Origin: Proluteimonas luteida
GTDB lineage: Bacteria > Pseudomonadota > Gammaproteobacteria > Xanthomonadales > Xanthomonadaceae
Length of the DNA: 64,000 bases
Direction of reading: 5' to 3'
Assembly: GCF_021191695.1 (NCBI RefSeq)
Contig: NZ_JAIWPT010000002.1
Coordinates: 1-64,000, forward strand
Part shown: positions 43,003 through 53,386 of the stretch, one piece after another
Layout: the number at the start of each line of letters is the position of its first letter
Position numbering within the stretch: the stretch's first letter is position 1
Notes under the pieces: generated by a model
What the model saw: the letters and a program-made list of their open reading frames with translations, nothing else
The model's database searches: none
What the model was told of the DNA's origin: nothing
Program-made: the position numbers and the translations under genes

Positions 43003-44172
43003 TCAGGCCGCCTTCTTCGCCGCGGCGACGACCTTCTTCGCGCCGTCGTTGATGTCGTCGGCCGACTCGATCGCCAGGCCGGAGTTCTTCAGCAGCTCCT
43101 TGCCCTTGTCGACGTTGGTGCCTTCCAGGCGCACGACCACCGGCACCTTGACGTCCACTTCCTTGACCGCGCCGATGATGCCCTCGGCGATCATGTCGCA
43201 GCGGACGATGCCGCCGAAGATGTTGACGAAGATCGCCTCGACCTTGTCGCTGGAGAGGATCAGCTTGAACGCCTCGGTCACGCGCTCCTTGGTCGCGCCG
43301 CCGCCGACGTCGAGGAAGTTGGCCGGCTCGCCGCCTTCCAGCTTGATCACGTCCATCGTCGCCATCGCCAGGCCCGCGCCGTTGACCATGCAGCCGATGT
43401 TGCCGTCCATCGTCACGTAGTTGAGGTCGTGCTGGCTGGCCTTGACCTCGGTCTCGTCCTCCTGGCGGATGTCGCGCATCGCGACCAGGTCCGCATGGCG
43501 GAAGCTGGCGTTGTCGTCGGAATTGACCTTGCCGTCGAGCACCGCGAGGTTGCCGTCGGTCAGGATCGCCAGCGGGTTGAGTTCGACCAGCGCCAGGTCC
43601 TTCTCGTTGAACAGCTTGTACAGGCCCAGCATGATCTTGCTCAGCTGGCCCACCTGCTTGGCGGTCAGGCCCAGGGCGAAGCCGATGTCGCGGCACTGGT
43701 AGGGCTGCAGGCCCTGCACGAAGTTGACGTTGAGGCTCTGGATCTTCTCCGGGGTCTCGGCGGCCACCTGCTCGATGTCCACGCCGCCCTCGCTCGAGGC
43801 GATGAAGGTGATCGACTGGCTGCTGCGGTCGACCAGCACCGACAGGTACAGCTCCTTGTCGATGTCGGTGGCCTGGGTCACCAGCACCGAATCGATCGGC
43901 AGCGCGACGCCGGCCGACTGGTAGGTCTCCATCGTCGTGCCGAGCATCGCGTCGGCATGGTCGCGCACCTCGTCGAGCGTCCGCGCCAGCTTGACGCCGC
44001 CCGCCTTGCCGCGGCCGCCGGCGTGGATCTGCGCCTTGACGACCCAGAAGTCGCCACCGATCGCCTTGGCGGCGTCGACCGCCTCCTCGGGCGAGCGCGC
44101 GACGCGCCCGGCGGGTACTGCGATGCCGTAATCGGCAAACAGCTGCTTGGCCTGATATTCGTGGAAGTTCAT
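43003..44172 (-). CDS. sucC: Succinyl-CoA synthetase beta subunit
   Basis: Encodes 389 residues. An ATP-grasp domain at the N-terminus ([40 protein letters not shown]) and a ligase domain with [40 protein letters not shown] and [10 protein letters not shown]. It binds the nucleotide and forms the enzyme with SucD. ATG 44172 is chosen because the protein then starts exactly like its homologues; the frame runs open upstream to 44283. It diverges from pilS. Confidence 0.97.
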   Translation of the reverse strand: MNFHEYQAKQLFADYGIAVPAGRVARSPEEAVDAAKAIGGDFWVVKAQIHAGGRGKAGGVKLARTLDEVRDHADAMLGTTMETYQSAGVALPIDSVLVTQATDIDKELYLSVLVDRSSQSITFIASSEGGVDIEQVAAETPEKIQSLNVNFVQGLQPYQCRDIGFALGLTAKQVGQLSKIMLGLYKLFNEKDLALVELNPLAILTDGNLAVLDGKVNSDDNASFRHADLVAMRDIRQEDETEVKASQHDLNYVTMDGNIGCMVNGAGLAMATMDVIKLEGGEPANFLDVGGGATKERVTEAFKLILSSDKVEAIFVNIFGGIVRCDMIAEGIIGAVKEVDVKVPVVVRLEGTNVDKGKELLKNSGLAIESADDINDGAKKVVAAAKKAA

Positions 44173-44312
44173 GTGGGGTCCGTACGGGAGGGAAGTGTCG
44201 CCGGCCGGCGGTGCGCAGCGCGCGGGGCCGACGGGGCCGCCCATTGTCTCGCATGCGCGGGCCGCGGGCAAAACCGGGACCACCCGGCCTCCGGAGCCGC
44301 CCTATACTCGTT

Positions 44313-44318
44313 CCCCAC
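44313..44318 (+). promoter_or_regulatory. Candidate -10 element (TATACT) of pilS
   Basis: TATACT lies 43 bases before the ATG at 44362, in the divergent sucC-pilS gap. No recognisable -35. Confidence 0.4.
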
Positions 44319-44361
44319 CCCGGCCCGCGGATGTGCCTTGGCCCTGCTCACCGTCCACGCG

Positions 44362-45954
44362 ATGTCCCCGCAGCACATGCAGCGCGAACTGGCGCTGTTC
44401 GCGCTGTACCGGGTGCTGGAAGCCGCGCTGCTGGCGCTGCTGGTGTTCAGCCCGTTCGGCGAGACCATGGGCAAGATCGTCAACGCCCCGGCCGCGATCT
44501 CGGTCAGCATCGGCTACCTGATCGCCTCGATCGGCCTGCTGCTGCATGCGCGCAGCCAGCCGCCGGACTACCCCGCGCATGCGGCCATCGGGGTCATGGT
44601 CGACATCCTGGTCGCCGCGGCGATCACCCACGCGGTGCCCGACATCGCCCCGGGCGTGGCCCTGCTGCTGCTGTTCAACATCGGCGCCGCCTCGCTGTTC
44701 GTCTCGCTGCGCGCCAGCATGCTCATCGCCGCGGGCGCGTCGCTGGCGCTGGCCGCCGAGCGCATCATCGGCGCCCTGGCCACCGGCACCTTCGACCGGC
44801 CTCTGGCCGAGATGCTGATGTTCGCGGTGGGCTTCTTCGCCGCCGCGTCGCTGACCCGCCAGCTCGGCAAGCAGGTCCGCGAGACCCACGAGCTGGCCGA
44901 CCGGCGCGGCGCCGAGGCGGCCAACATGGCCGAGATCAACGAACTGATCATCCGCCGCATGCAGACCGGCGTACTGCTGGTCGACGATTCCGGCCACATC
45001 CGCCTGGCCAACGAGGCCGCCCTGCTGCTGATCGGCGGCGACGGCGAGCCCGGCGCCGACGACCTGCACGGCCGCCCCCTGTCGCAGCTGTCCCCGCCGC
45101 TGGCGATGCGGATGGCCGAATGGATGCGCAGCGGCGACACCGACACCGCGCCGCTGGCCCTGCGCGACCACAGCGAGGTGCTGCCGCGCTTCGTGCGGCT
45201 GCTGGCCAACAGCGACAGCACCTTGGTGTTCCTCGACGACACCTCGCTGGTTTCGCGCCGCGCCGAATCGCTGACCCTGGCGACGATGGGCCGGTTCTCG
45301 GCCAGCCTGGCCCACGAGATCCGCAACCCGCTGGCCGCGATCAGCTACGCCACCCAGTTGCTGCAGGAATCGCAGGACATCCGTGAAGGCGACCGCCGCC
45401 TGCTGCAGATCATCCATCAGCAGTGCCTGCGCACCAACGGCATCGTCGAGAGCGTGCTGGGCCTGGCACGGCGCGAACGCGCGCGCCCCGAGCAGATCGA
45501 CCTGGTCGCCGCCGCGCACGCCTTCGTGCAGGACTACCGGCTGATCGTCACCGCGGACAACGCCGAGCTGAAGGTCGCCAGCGACCTGGGCGCGCTGCCG
45601 GTGGTGTTCGACCCGCGCCACCTGCAGCAGGTGCTGACCGCGCTGGTCAACAATGCCGTGCGCTACGGCCGCATGCCGGGCGAACCGGCGCGCATCACCA
45701 TCCGCATCGAGCAGGAAGGCGAGTGGCCGACGATCAGCGTGCTCGACCGCGGCCCCGGCATCCCCGACGCCGTCGCGGCGCAGCTGTTCCGGCCGTTCTT
45801 CACCACCTCCGAGAGCGGCACCGGCCTGGGCCTGTACATCGCCCACGAGCTGTGCCGCGCCAACGAAGGGCATGTCGAGTACGTCGCGGTGCCCGGCGGC
45901 GGCGCCTGTTTCCGCGTGCATCTGCCGGCCCGGCACAGCCTGCTGCAGGGCTGA
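44362..45954 (+). CDS. pilS: Type IV pilus sensor histidine kinase PilS
   Basis: Encodes 530 residues. About six transmembrane helices (residues 15-180; for example AALLALLVFSPFG, AAISVSIGYLIASIGLLL) match the PilS sensor, which monitors pilin in the membrane. They are followed by a PAS-like segment (RRMQTGVLLVDDSGHIRLAN), the phosphoacceptor LAHEIRNPLAAISYATQLL near residue 320, and the ATPase motifs N (LVNNAVRYG), G1 (DRGPGIPD) and G2 (GTGLGLYIAHEL). It signals to PilR, encoded 271 bases downstream. ATG 44362 is preferred; an in-frame TTG lies at 44338. Confidence 0.94.
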   Translation: MSPQHMQRELALFALYRVLEAALLALLVFSPFGETMGKIVNAPAAISVSIGYLIASIGLLLHARSQPPDYPAHAAIGVMVDILVAAAITHAVPDIAPGVALLLLFNIGAASLFVSLRASMLIAAGASLALAAERIIGALATGTFDRPLAEMLMFAVGFFAAASLTRQLGKQVRETHELADRRGAEAANMAEINELIIRRMQTGVLLVDDSGHIRLANEAALLLIGGDGEPGADDLHGRPLSQLSPPLAMRMAEWMRSGDTDTAPLALRDHSEVLPRFVRLLANSDSTLVFLDDTSLVSRRAESLTLATMGRFSASLAHEIRNPLAAISYATQLLQESQDIREGDRRLLQIIHQQCLRTNGIVESVLGLARRERARPEQIDLVAAAHAFVQDYRLIVTADNAELKVASDLGALPVVFDPRHLQQVLTALVNNAVRYGRMPGEPARITIRIEQEGEWPTISVLDRGPGIPDAVAAQLFRPFFTTSESGTGLGLYIAHELCRANEGHVEYVAVPGGGACFRVHLPARHSLLQG

Positions 45955-46020
45955 AACCCGGCGTTGGCGCGCGAAAGTGCCTGCGCGGGCCGGGAACCCG
46001 GGATGCCCGGAAGCGACGGC

Positions 46021-46094
46021 AGGGCGGGTCTCGACCCGCCAGGCCCGACGCGGCGAATCCGACCGGACCCCGTCCTGGGCACGGTCGGATTCGC
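46021..46094. repeat. Palindromic repeat and long hairpin between pilS and pilR
   Basis: GGGCGGGTCTCGACCCGCC (46022-46040) belongs to the family at 20548 and 59518. A second structure pairs GCGAATCCGACCG (46053-46065) with CGGTCGGATTCGC (46082-46094), a 13-bp perfect stem. In the 271-base gap they may partly separate pilS from pilR expression. Past them an A/T-rich stretch with AATATTAAT precedes pilR. Confidence 0.7.
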
Positions 46095-46225
46095 GTATCC
46101 CGTGCACCTGAACCGCCATCCCGCGCACAGCGAAGAACCCGCTTTTCCCACCCTTCCAACCTCGTCACCCGGGGCAAAAGCTGTCACAATTCGTCACATC
46201 GAATCCGCTGTCGTAGCCAATATTA

Positions 46226-47638
<1,413 letters not shown>

Positions 47639-47673
47639 GCTGCCGTCCGAGGCTTACCGGCCCCGTCGCCGGA

Positions 47674-47724
47674 TGTCCGGAATTCAGGACAATTCGACCC
47701 GCATGTCCTATATTCGTGACATGC
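47674..47724 (+). promoter_or_regulatory. Two palindromes and a -10 element upstream of the XRE gene
   Basis: TGTCCGGAATTCAGGACA (47674-47691) is self-complementary at all but one base pair. GCATGTC and GACATGC (47701-47707 and 47718-47724) are perfect arms around a 10-base centre holding TATATT (47709-47714). The two centres are 30 bases apart, about three helical turns, as expected for autorepression by a dimeric XRE protein. The second arm covers ATG 47721. Confidence 0.6.
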
Positions 47725-48140
47725 GCACTGACGCTCACACGCCACCCACCCGCCGGCTCGGCAACACGCTGCGTGCCGAGCGGCAGCGCCTGGGCCTGAC
47801 CCAGGCCGATGCAGCGCGGCGCGCCGGCATCGCACGCCAGAAACTGATCCAGATCGAGCAGGGCAAACCCGGTGTCGCGATGGCCGCCTACGCAGCCGCC
47901 ATGCATGCGCTCGGGCTGGAGCCTGCGGTCCGGCCCGCGCAGGTCCAACCCGCCGGATATCCGCAATTGCGGCGCCTGCTCTGGAACCAGCCGGGCATCG
48001 ACACGCTGGACGAACGCGACGCACTCGCCCTCTACGAGCGCTACTGGGATCTCGTCGACGTGGAGCAGATGGATGACGACGAACGCGCCCTGCTCGACCG
48101 CCTCGTCCAGCTCTACGGCAAGGGCGTCCTGCATGTTTGA
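47721..48140 (+). CDS. XRE-family antitoxin of an AbiEii-type module
   Basis: Encodes 139 residues from ATG 47721 (MRTDAHTP); in-frame ATGs at 47703 and 47673 exist but lie within likely operator DNA. The helix-turn-helix spans GNTLRAERQRLGLTQADAAR and RAGIARQKLIQIEQGKPGVA, giving a Cro/CI-type fold. The C-terminal half (YPQLRRLLWNQPGIDTLDER; LALYERYWDLVDVEQMDDDE) probably binds the partner. Its stop overlaps the following nucleotidyltransferase gene by eight bases. If TATATT at 47709 is the -10, the mRNA would be leaderless. Role as antitoxin is inferred from pairing. Confidence 0.82.
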   Translation: MRTDAHTPPTRRLGNTLRAERQRLGLTQADAARRAGIARQKLIQIEQGKPGVAMAAYAAAMHALGLEPAVRPAQVQPAGYPQLRRLLWNQPGIDTLDERDALALYERYWDLVDVEQMDDDERALLDRLVQLYGKGVLHV

Positions 48141-48816
48141 ACGTCCGCATCATCGGCGCATCGCCCGCGTGCTGGCCGCACTGGACGCGAATCTTCTGGC
48201 GGAGGCGCACTGTTACTTCGGCGGGGGCACCGCGATCGTCCTGCAACTGGGTGAATACCGGGAGTCGGTCGATATCGATTTCCTGTGTGCGGACCCCATC
48301 GGCTATCGCAAGCTGCGCGAAACCGTCACTTCGCACACGCTCGGCCGCATTCTCCGCACCCCGCTCGCCTATGCGCGCGACATCCGCACCCAACGCGACA
48401 AGATATCGACCTTCCTGTCCGTCGACGACGTCCCCATCCGCATCGAATTCGTACTCGAAGGCCGGATTGCGATCACCGGACAACAGGACGCGCGCCTCGG
48501 TGTACCCACCCTTTCCCGAGACGACATGTATGCCGAGAAGCTGCTCGCCAACGCCGACCGCGCACTCGACCGCTCCCAGCGCAGCCGCGACCTGATCGAC
48601 CTCGCCTTCATGATCCGCAACTGGGGCCCCATCCCGGCCGGGGCGCTCGCGAAGGCAAACGAAGCCTACGGAGAAACGATCCGACGCAGCTTCGACCAGG
48701 GACTCGACATGCTGCGCGAGCGCCGCTACCGGGATGCATGCCTGACGGCAATGTCGATCCCGACTGCAGCCGGCGACGACATCGTCGCAACGCTCGGGAA
48801 TCACGCACCGTCCTGA
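48133..48816 (+). CDS. Nucleotidyltransferase toxin, AbiEii/AbiGii family
   Basis: Encodes 227 residues. The family motif is complete: CYFGGGTAIVLQLGEYRESV followed by DIDFLC, where Gly-Gly-Gly-Thr-Ala and Asp-Ile-Asp form the nucleotide and metal site, then IRIEFVLEGRI with the third acidic residue, and VPTLSRDDMYAEKLLANADR. Toxins of this family (AbiEii, MenT) transfer nucleotides, in MenT to tRNA ends, and some abort phage infection. Here the cognate antitoxin is XRE-type rather than the AbiEi winged helix. Overlap with the upstream gene indicates tight coupling. Confidence 0.87.
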   Translation: MFERPHHRRIARVLAALDANLLAEAHCYFGGGTAIVLQLGEYRESVDIDFLCADPIGYRKLRETVTSHTLGRILRTPLAYARDIRTQRDKISTFLSVDDVPIRIEFVLEGRIAITGQQDARLGVPTLSRDDMYAEKLLANADRALDRSQRSRDLIDLAFMIRNWGPIPAGALAKANEAYGETIRRSFDQGLDMLRERRYRDACLTAMSIPTAAGDDIVATLGNHAPS

Positions 48817-48874
48817 ACAGTCGCGACTTCGGACGGCAGCACGAGTCCACCCAAGCCGGATCGGACCCGGACAG

Positions 48875-50827
48875 TCACCCCGTCCCGGTATCGGTCGGCC
48901 GCTGCGGCGCCTTCTCTTTTTCCCGCGCAGGCGCCTTGCCGGCCTTCGGCCGCGCCTGCGACCAGTCCATCGGCCGGTTGCCGTCGATCGCGATCCAGCC
49001 CTGCGCCAGGGCGTGCACGGGGTTGTCCAGCACGCTGAAGGCATCGACATGGGCGCCGGCCTCCAGCCCCCACAGTCCGGCCCAGGCATTGCGCCCGGCG
49101 CGCTTGGCCACGTACAGCGCGCGGTCGGCGGCGCGGACCGCATGCTGCCAGCCGCCCCCACCGCCGGACAGCAACGGCAGCGACGCCACGCCGACCGACA
49201 CCGTCAACGGCAGCGCCCCGCCACGGCCGTCGTCCATGTGCAGTTGCGCGACCTGCCGGCGCAGGTGGTCGGCCAGCGCGAACGCCGCCGCCTGCGTGGT
49301 CCGCCCGCGCGCCACCAGGAACTCCTCGCCGCCCCAGCGCGCGACCAGATCGTCCGCATCGCTGGCCTGGCGCAGGCACCCGGCAACGGCGACCAGGGCA
49401 CGGTCGCCGACGTCATGGCCGAAGGCATCGTTGATGGCCTTGAAGCCGTCGATGTCGACCAGCAGCACCGCGGCGCGGCCACCACCGGGCGCGACCAGCG
49501 CCTGCAGCACGGCGTCCGCGCCGCGCCGGTTGGGCAACGCGGTCAAGGGATCGGTGTCGCCCAGCGCTGCCAGTGCACGCTCGCGCCGCCGCCCGCGCCA
49601 CCACAGCAGCAGCGCACCGGCCGCCAGCACCGCCAGCACCGCCAGCGCGCCATTGCGCAGCCAGTTCGCGCGCATCGCCCGCTCGCGCGCGGCCACGGCC
49701 CCGGGTGTCAGGCTCTGCTGCACCTGTACCTGCGCCTGCATCTGCGCCAGCTTGCGGCCCGTGATCTCGCGCTCGTGCTCGCGGGCCATCTCGCGCGCAC
49801 GCGTCGCATAACCGGCGGCGGCATCGCCATCGCCGGCAGCGGTGGCCGCATCCGCCAGCAGGTACAGGCCGTCGCGCAACTCGCCCATGTAGCGTCCCTG
49901 CCCGGCCAGCGCCTGTGCCTCGCGCGCCAGCGCCAGGCCGGCATCCGCGCGGCCCAGATCGAGCTCCGTGCGCGCCAGCCGTTGCAGGGTCACCACCTCG
50001 CCATGCCGGTCCCCCGCCGCGCGCTGTTGCGCCAGCACCTCACCGAACACGGGCCGGGCGCGGCCGGGCTCGCCGCGGGCGCGCAGGATCTCGGCACGAT
50101 GGCTGGCGATGCGCAGTTTCACTCCGGCCAGTTCCGGATAGCGCACGACCCATCCCTCGGCCTCGCCGAACAGCCGGTCGGCCGTGTCGTAGTCGCCCAG
50201 CAGCAGGTGCAGGTAGCCCAGTTCGTAACCCAGCACGACACCCGCCAGCGGCGGCTGTTCGTTGAGGGACCGGTCCAGGTCATAGGCACGCTGCAGATAG
50301 GGCAGTGCACCGGCGGCATCGTCGAAATAGTCCGAACGGATGTAGGTGATCATCTGCAGCGTGTTGATCTCCTGCACCGTATCGCCGCCCGCCCGGGCGC
50401 GCTTCTGCGCCTGCTCCAGCAGGTCCAGCGCCTCGGGGCTGTGGCCGGCACGCTGCAGCAGGGTTGCGGCCCGGATCTGCCCGGTCAGATGGACGCGATC
50501 GGAAATCCCCGGCTGCTGCAGCAGGTCCAGCACCTGCCGGGTCAAGGCTTCGCCGGCCTCACCGTTGCCCAGCACGAACTCGGTGTTCGCCAGGCACGCC
50601 GTTGCCAGCAGCCGGATGTCGGCCGGCAATTGCGACCGCGCCAGCAGTCCTTCGGCGGTCGCCTTGGCTTCGGCCGGCTGCGACATCATCGTCCGCTCGC
50701 AGCGCACCACAGCCGCCTGATCCGGCGACACCGCCGGCACGGTCTGCGCCGATACCGGCGGCGCGCACAGCAGCCAGCCTGCGGCAAGCAAGACCCACGC
50801 CGCGCGCGTACCTGTTGGAGCTGTCAT
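48875..50827 (-). CDS. TPR-containing membrane diguanylate cyclase (GGDEF)
   Basis: Encodes 650 residues. Signal peptide (VLLAAGWLLCAPPVSAQ), a periplasmic array of TPR repeats (residues about 90-350), one transmembrane helix near 392-411 (GALAVLAVLAAGALLLWW), then a GGDEF domain with LGDTDPLTALPNRRGADAVL and the active-site RWGGEEFLV near 497, so cyclase activity making c-di-GMP is likely. The RxxD inhibitory site five residues ahead is absent (Asp-Ala-Asp-Asp there), so product inhibition is not expected. A charged tail follows. Divergent from the histidine kinase gene. Confidence 0.92.
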   Translation of the reverse strand: MTAPTGTRAAWVLLAAGWLLCAPPVSAQTVPAVSPDQAAVVRCERTMMSQPAEAKATAEGLLARSQLPADIRLLATACLANTEFVLGNGEAGEALTRQVLDLLQQPGISDRVHLTGQIRAATLLQRAGHSPEALDLLEQAQKRARAGGDTVQEINTLQMITYIRSDYFDDAAGALPYLQRAYDLDRSLNEQPPLAGVVLGYELGYLHLLLGDYDTADRLFGEAEGWVVRYPELAGVKLRIASHRAEILRARGEPGRARPVFGEVLAQQRAAGDRHGEVVTLQRLARTELDLGRADAGLALAREAQALAGQGRYMGELRDGLYLLADAATAAGDGDAAAGYATRAREMAREHEREITGRKLAQMQAQVQVQQSLTPGAVAARERAMRANWLRNGALAVLAVLAAGALLLWWRGRRRERALAALGDTDPLTALPNRRGADAVLQALVAPGGGRAAVLLVDIDGFKAINDAFGHDVGDRALVAVAGCLRQASDADDLVARWGGEEFLVARGRTTQAAAFALADHLRRQVAQLHMDDGRGGALPLTVSVGVASLPLLSGGGGGWQHAVRAADRALYVAKRAGRNAWAGLWGLEAGAHVDAFSVLDNPVHALAQGWIAIDGNRPMDWSQARPKAGKAPAREKEKAPQRPTDTGTG

Positions 50828-50892
50828 CGGGCATCCCCTGGTGGACGGAGCAGCGCCGCCCTCCCCGGAACCTTGGCGCTACCCGCACTATA

Positions 50893-50898
50893 TATACT
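50893..50898 (+). promoter_or_regulatory. Candidate -10 element (TATACT) of the kinase gene
   Basis: TATACT within TATATATACT lies 37 bases before ATG 50936, in the 108-base divergent gap. A TTGGCG 14 bases upstream is too close for a standard -35. Confidence 0.4.
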
Positions 50899-50935
50899 CT
50901 GCCGCTCCGGCGGCCCTGCCCTCCCGACCGCGCCC

Positions 50936-52336
50936 ATGCCCGACCTGCATCCGCCCGGATCGTCCGTCACTGCCGGCACGCTGCGCGGCTGGTGGCAGGC
51001 CATTCCGGTCGATCCGGCCCAGCTGCGCAACGCGACGATGCTGCAGGCGGTACTGGCATTTTCCGGCCTCTACCAGCCGCTGTCGACCGCGCAGGGCTGG
51101 TGGCGCATGGGCGGCGCAATCGACAGCCTCGCCCTCGCGCTGGCCGGCGCCAATACCGTGCTGCTGTGGACCTGGTTCGTGCTGCTGCGCCGGGGCGCCT
51201 TCACCTGGGCGGCCAGCGGCTTCGTCGCCTCCAGCCTGCTGCTGCTCACCGTCGGCTATCTGCACTGGGGCCTGGCATTGCAGCAGCCGCAGCAACTGCT
51301 GCAGTTGGTGCCTGTGCTGATCGGCGGCGTGCTGCTGAGCCGGCCGGTGCTGTGGGGCGCGGTAGCCTGGCTTGCCGCACTGGTCGCCATCGGCGCCTGG
51401 CAGGACGCCAGCCAGCAACTGTTCCGGCCCCTCGCCATCCCCGCCATCGCCACGACGGCCATCAGCGCCGTGGTCGGCATCGTGCTGGTCGCCTTCGTCA
51501 TCGACCAGGCGCTGGTCGCCCTGCGCACCAGCCTGGCCCTCGCCCGCAAACGCAGCAACGACCTCGCCCGCTCGCGCGACCGCCTGCAGCTGGAGATGCA
51601 GGAGCGCGAACGCCAGCGCGACCAGCTGGTGCACGCGCAGAAGCTCGAAGCCGTCGGCCGCCTCGCCAGCGGCGTCGCCCACGATTTCAACCACCTGCTG
51701 AGCCTGGTGCTGGGCTACGCCGCGCGCGGCCGCAGCAGCGACGACCCGGCCCAGCTCAAGGCAGCCCTGCAGGGCGCCGAATCCGCCGCCCGCCGCGCCA
51801 CCGCCGTCTCCCGCCGCCTGCTGGATTTCAGCCGCCAGGAAGTCACCCGGCTCGAGTCCTTCGACCCCGGCGACGCCATCGCCGACATGCAGCCGATGCT
51901 GCGCCAGATCTTCCCGCCCGACATCCAGCTCGTCCTGCGGCTCAGCGACGCCCCCGGCCTGATCCACTTCGACCACGCCCAGCTGGAACTGATCCTGCTC
52001 GGCATCGCCACCAACGCCGCCCAGGCCATGCCCGGCGGCGGCCGCTTCACCCTGAGCGTCTCGCCCCGCGGCACCGACCAGCTGGAAATCGCCGCCAGCG
52101 ACACCGGCCACGGCATGGACGAAGCCACCCGCGCCCGCTGCCTCGACCCGTTCTTCACCACCAAGCCCAGCGGCCAGGGCACCGGCCTCGGCCTCGCCGT
52201 CGCCAGCAACCTGGTCCAGGCCGCCGGCGGCAGCATCGAGGTCGACAGCACGCCAGGACAGGGCAGCACCTTCCGGATCGTGCTGCCGCTATTGGCCAGG
52301 CCGATCGGGACGGCGAGGCAGGCCGCAGCGCCATAG
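50936..52336 (+). CDS. Membrane sensor histidine kinase
   Basis: Encodes 466 residues. Five to six N-terminal transmembrane helices with no periplasmic domain of note, a short coiled coil (LARSRDRLQLEMQERERQRD), the phosphoacceptor GVAHDFNHLLSLVLGY near residue 250 (the HDFNNLL class) and ATPase motifs N (IATNAAQAMPGG), G1 (DTGHGMDE), F (FFTTKPSGQGTG) and G2 (GLGLAVASNLVQ). No receiver domain and no adjacent response regulator gene, so it is an orphan kinase here. The stimulus is unknown. Its 3' end is partly duplicated 1.1 kb downstream. Confidence 0.9.
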   Translation: MPDLHPPGSSVTAGTLRGWWQAIPVDPAQLRNATMLQAVLAFSGLYQPLSTAQGWWRMGGAIDSLALALAGANTVLLWTWFVLLRRGAFTWAASGFVASSLLLLTVGYLHWGLALQQPQQLLQLVPVLIGGVLLSRPVLWGAVAWLAALVAIGAWQDASQQLFRPLAIPAIATTAISAVVGIVLVAFVIDQALVALRTSLALARKRSNDLARSRDRLQLEMQERERQRDQLVHAQKLEAVGRLASGVAHDFNHLLSLVLGYAARGRSSDDPAQLKAALQGAESAARRATAVSRRLLDFSRQEVTRLESFDPGDAIADMQPMLRQIFPPDIQLVLRLSDAPGLIHFDHAQLELILLGIATNAAQAMPGGGRFTLSVSPRGTDQLEIAASDTGHGMDEATRARCLDPFFTTKPSGQGTGLGLAVASNLVQAAGGSIEVDSTPGQGSTFRIVLPLLARPIGTARQAAAP

Positions 52337-52440
52337 CGAAGCAGTGTGTGCCTGCGTCTTCGTTTTTCGAAGATTCCGCCGCTTCCCGGCATCGAAGTGA
52401 ACCTGACCAAACCTGACCCCGTTCTTCCTTCTGGGATTCG

Positions 52441-52848
52441 TCAGGCCTTGTAAACCCAGTTCTCCACTTCCAGCGCTGGGACGCGAGCGAACTCCGCCAC
52501 GTTGTTGGTGACCAGTACCAAGCCCTCGCTGCGAGCGTGGCCTGCGATATGGATATCGTTGACGCCGATGGGCTGCCCCCCTTTCTCCAGCGCCGCGCGG
52601 ATGGCGCCGTAGTGTTTGGCGGCCTTGAGACCATAGGGCAGCACTTCAAGGCGGCTGCAGAAGTCCTCGATGACGTCCAGGTTCTGGCTGACGCGCTCGC
52701 TTTTCTCCGCGCCGTGCAAAAGCTCGGCCAGAGTGATGGAGGAAATCGCCATACGCCCGGCGTTGGCGTTGAAGATCGACAAGACTTCGATGGGCCGCCG
52801 TTTCAACACGTAGATGACGATGTTGGTGTCCAGCAGGTAGCGCAACAT
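52441..52848 (-). CDS. vapC: VapC-type PIN-domain ribonuclease toxin
   Basis: Encodes 135 residues. PIN-domain acidic residues are all visible: Asp7 in YLLDTNIVIYVL, Glu in SSITLAELLHGAEKS, Asp in IGVNDIHIAGHA, and the closing LVLVTNNVAEFARVPALEVE. VapC toxins are Mg2+-dependent RNases that usually cleave tRNA. ATG 52848 overlaps the vapB stop by ATGA; it is chosen over an upstream ATG at 52941, which would overlap vapB heavily. Confidence 0.92.
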   Translation of the reverse strand: MLRYLLDTNIVIYVLKRRPIEVLSIFNANAGRMAISSITLAELLHGAEKSERVSQNLDVIEDFCSRLEVLPYGLKAAKHYGAIRAALEKGGQPIGVNDIHIAGHARSEGLVLVTNNVAEFARVPALEVENWVYKA

Positions 52849-53081
52849 CAGAGCGATTCCCGCTCCGGCTGCTGCTGGCTGGCGCGCTCGGGCATGAAGT
52901 CGTCGCTGACGACGGGACCGGCCAGGAAAAAGCTGTCCCACACCTCCCCTACTGGCGTGATGATGCGCTCACGCCCCTTGGCGCGCACTTCCACCTTGCG
53001 CACGCCGTCAGGCAGGCGCAGTTCCCGCGGAAGCCGGACGGCCTGGGTGCGGTTGTTGATGAAGACAGTAGTGATGGTCAT
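52848..53081 (-). CDS. vapB: VapB-type antitoxin
   Basis: Encodes 77 residues. The N-terminus MTITTVFINNRTQAVRLPRE is the AbrB/SpoVT swapped-hairpin DNA-binding domain typical of VapB (N-x-R-T-Q-A-V-R-L-P), and the C-terminal part, including WDSFFLAGPVVSDDF, should mask the VapC active site. Upstream on the minus strand a TATACT (53119-53114) could be the -10. Imperfect inverted TATAC repeats flank it, suggesting autoregulation. Confidence 0.92.
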   Translation of the reverse strand: MTITTVFINNRTQAVRLPRELRLPDGVRKVEVRAKGRERIITPVGEVWDSFFLAGPVVSDDFMPERASQQQPERESL

Positions 53082-53386
53082 GACCTTGCTCCCAGTGCGG
53101 GGTATATGGCATCAGTATAGCGCTAATGAAGAAGGACAAAGAACGGGGTCGGATTCAACCTGACCCTGTTTTTCACCGCGCGAGGATGCCCCCCCGTATT
53201 GGTCGTGGCAATTCTCATGAACGCATGGATCTGATGGAGCGATTGGCCCACAGGCTCTGAAACGACACATCCGGTCTGGCAAGTGGAGCGCGCCAGCGTT
53301 TCCGACGCTTGGCTGTCCATGCGCAATGACCCTGACCGCGCAGGTGTCGGGACAGAAAGTGAACCTGACCCTGAGGCAGTCCAGCT

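Larger units (their letters stand above)
52415..53150. mobile_element. vapBC cassette bounded by 12-bp inverted repeats
   Basis: GACCCCGTTCTT at 52415-52426 and AAGAACGGGGTC at 53139-53150 are exact inverted repeats that enclose only vapB and vapC. Similarity extends inward (CCTTCT / AGAAGG) and outward through GTGAACCTGACC-like sequence. No transposase is present, so if mobile it would depend on another element. Classification as mobile is inference. Confidence 0.5.
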
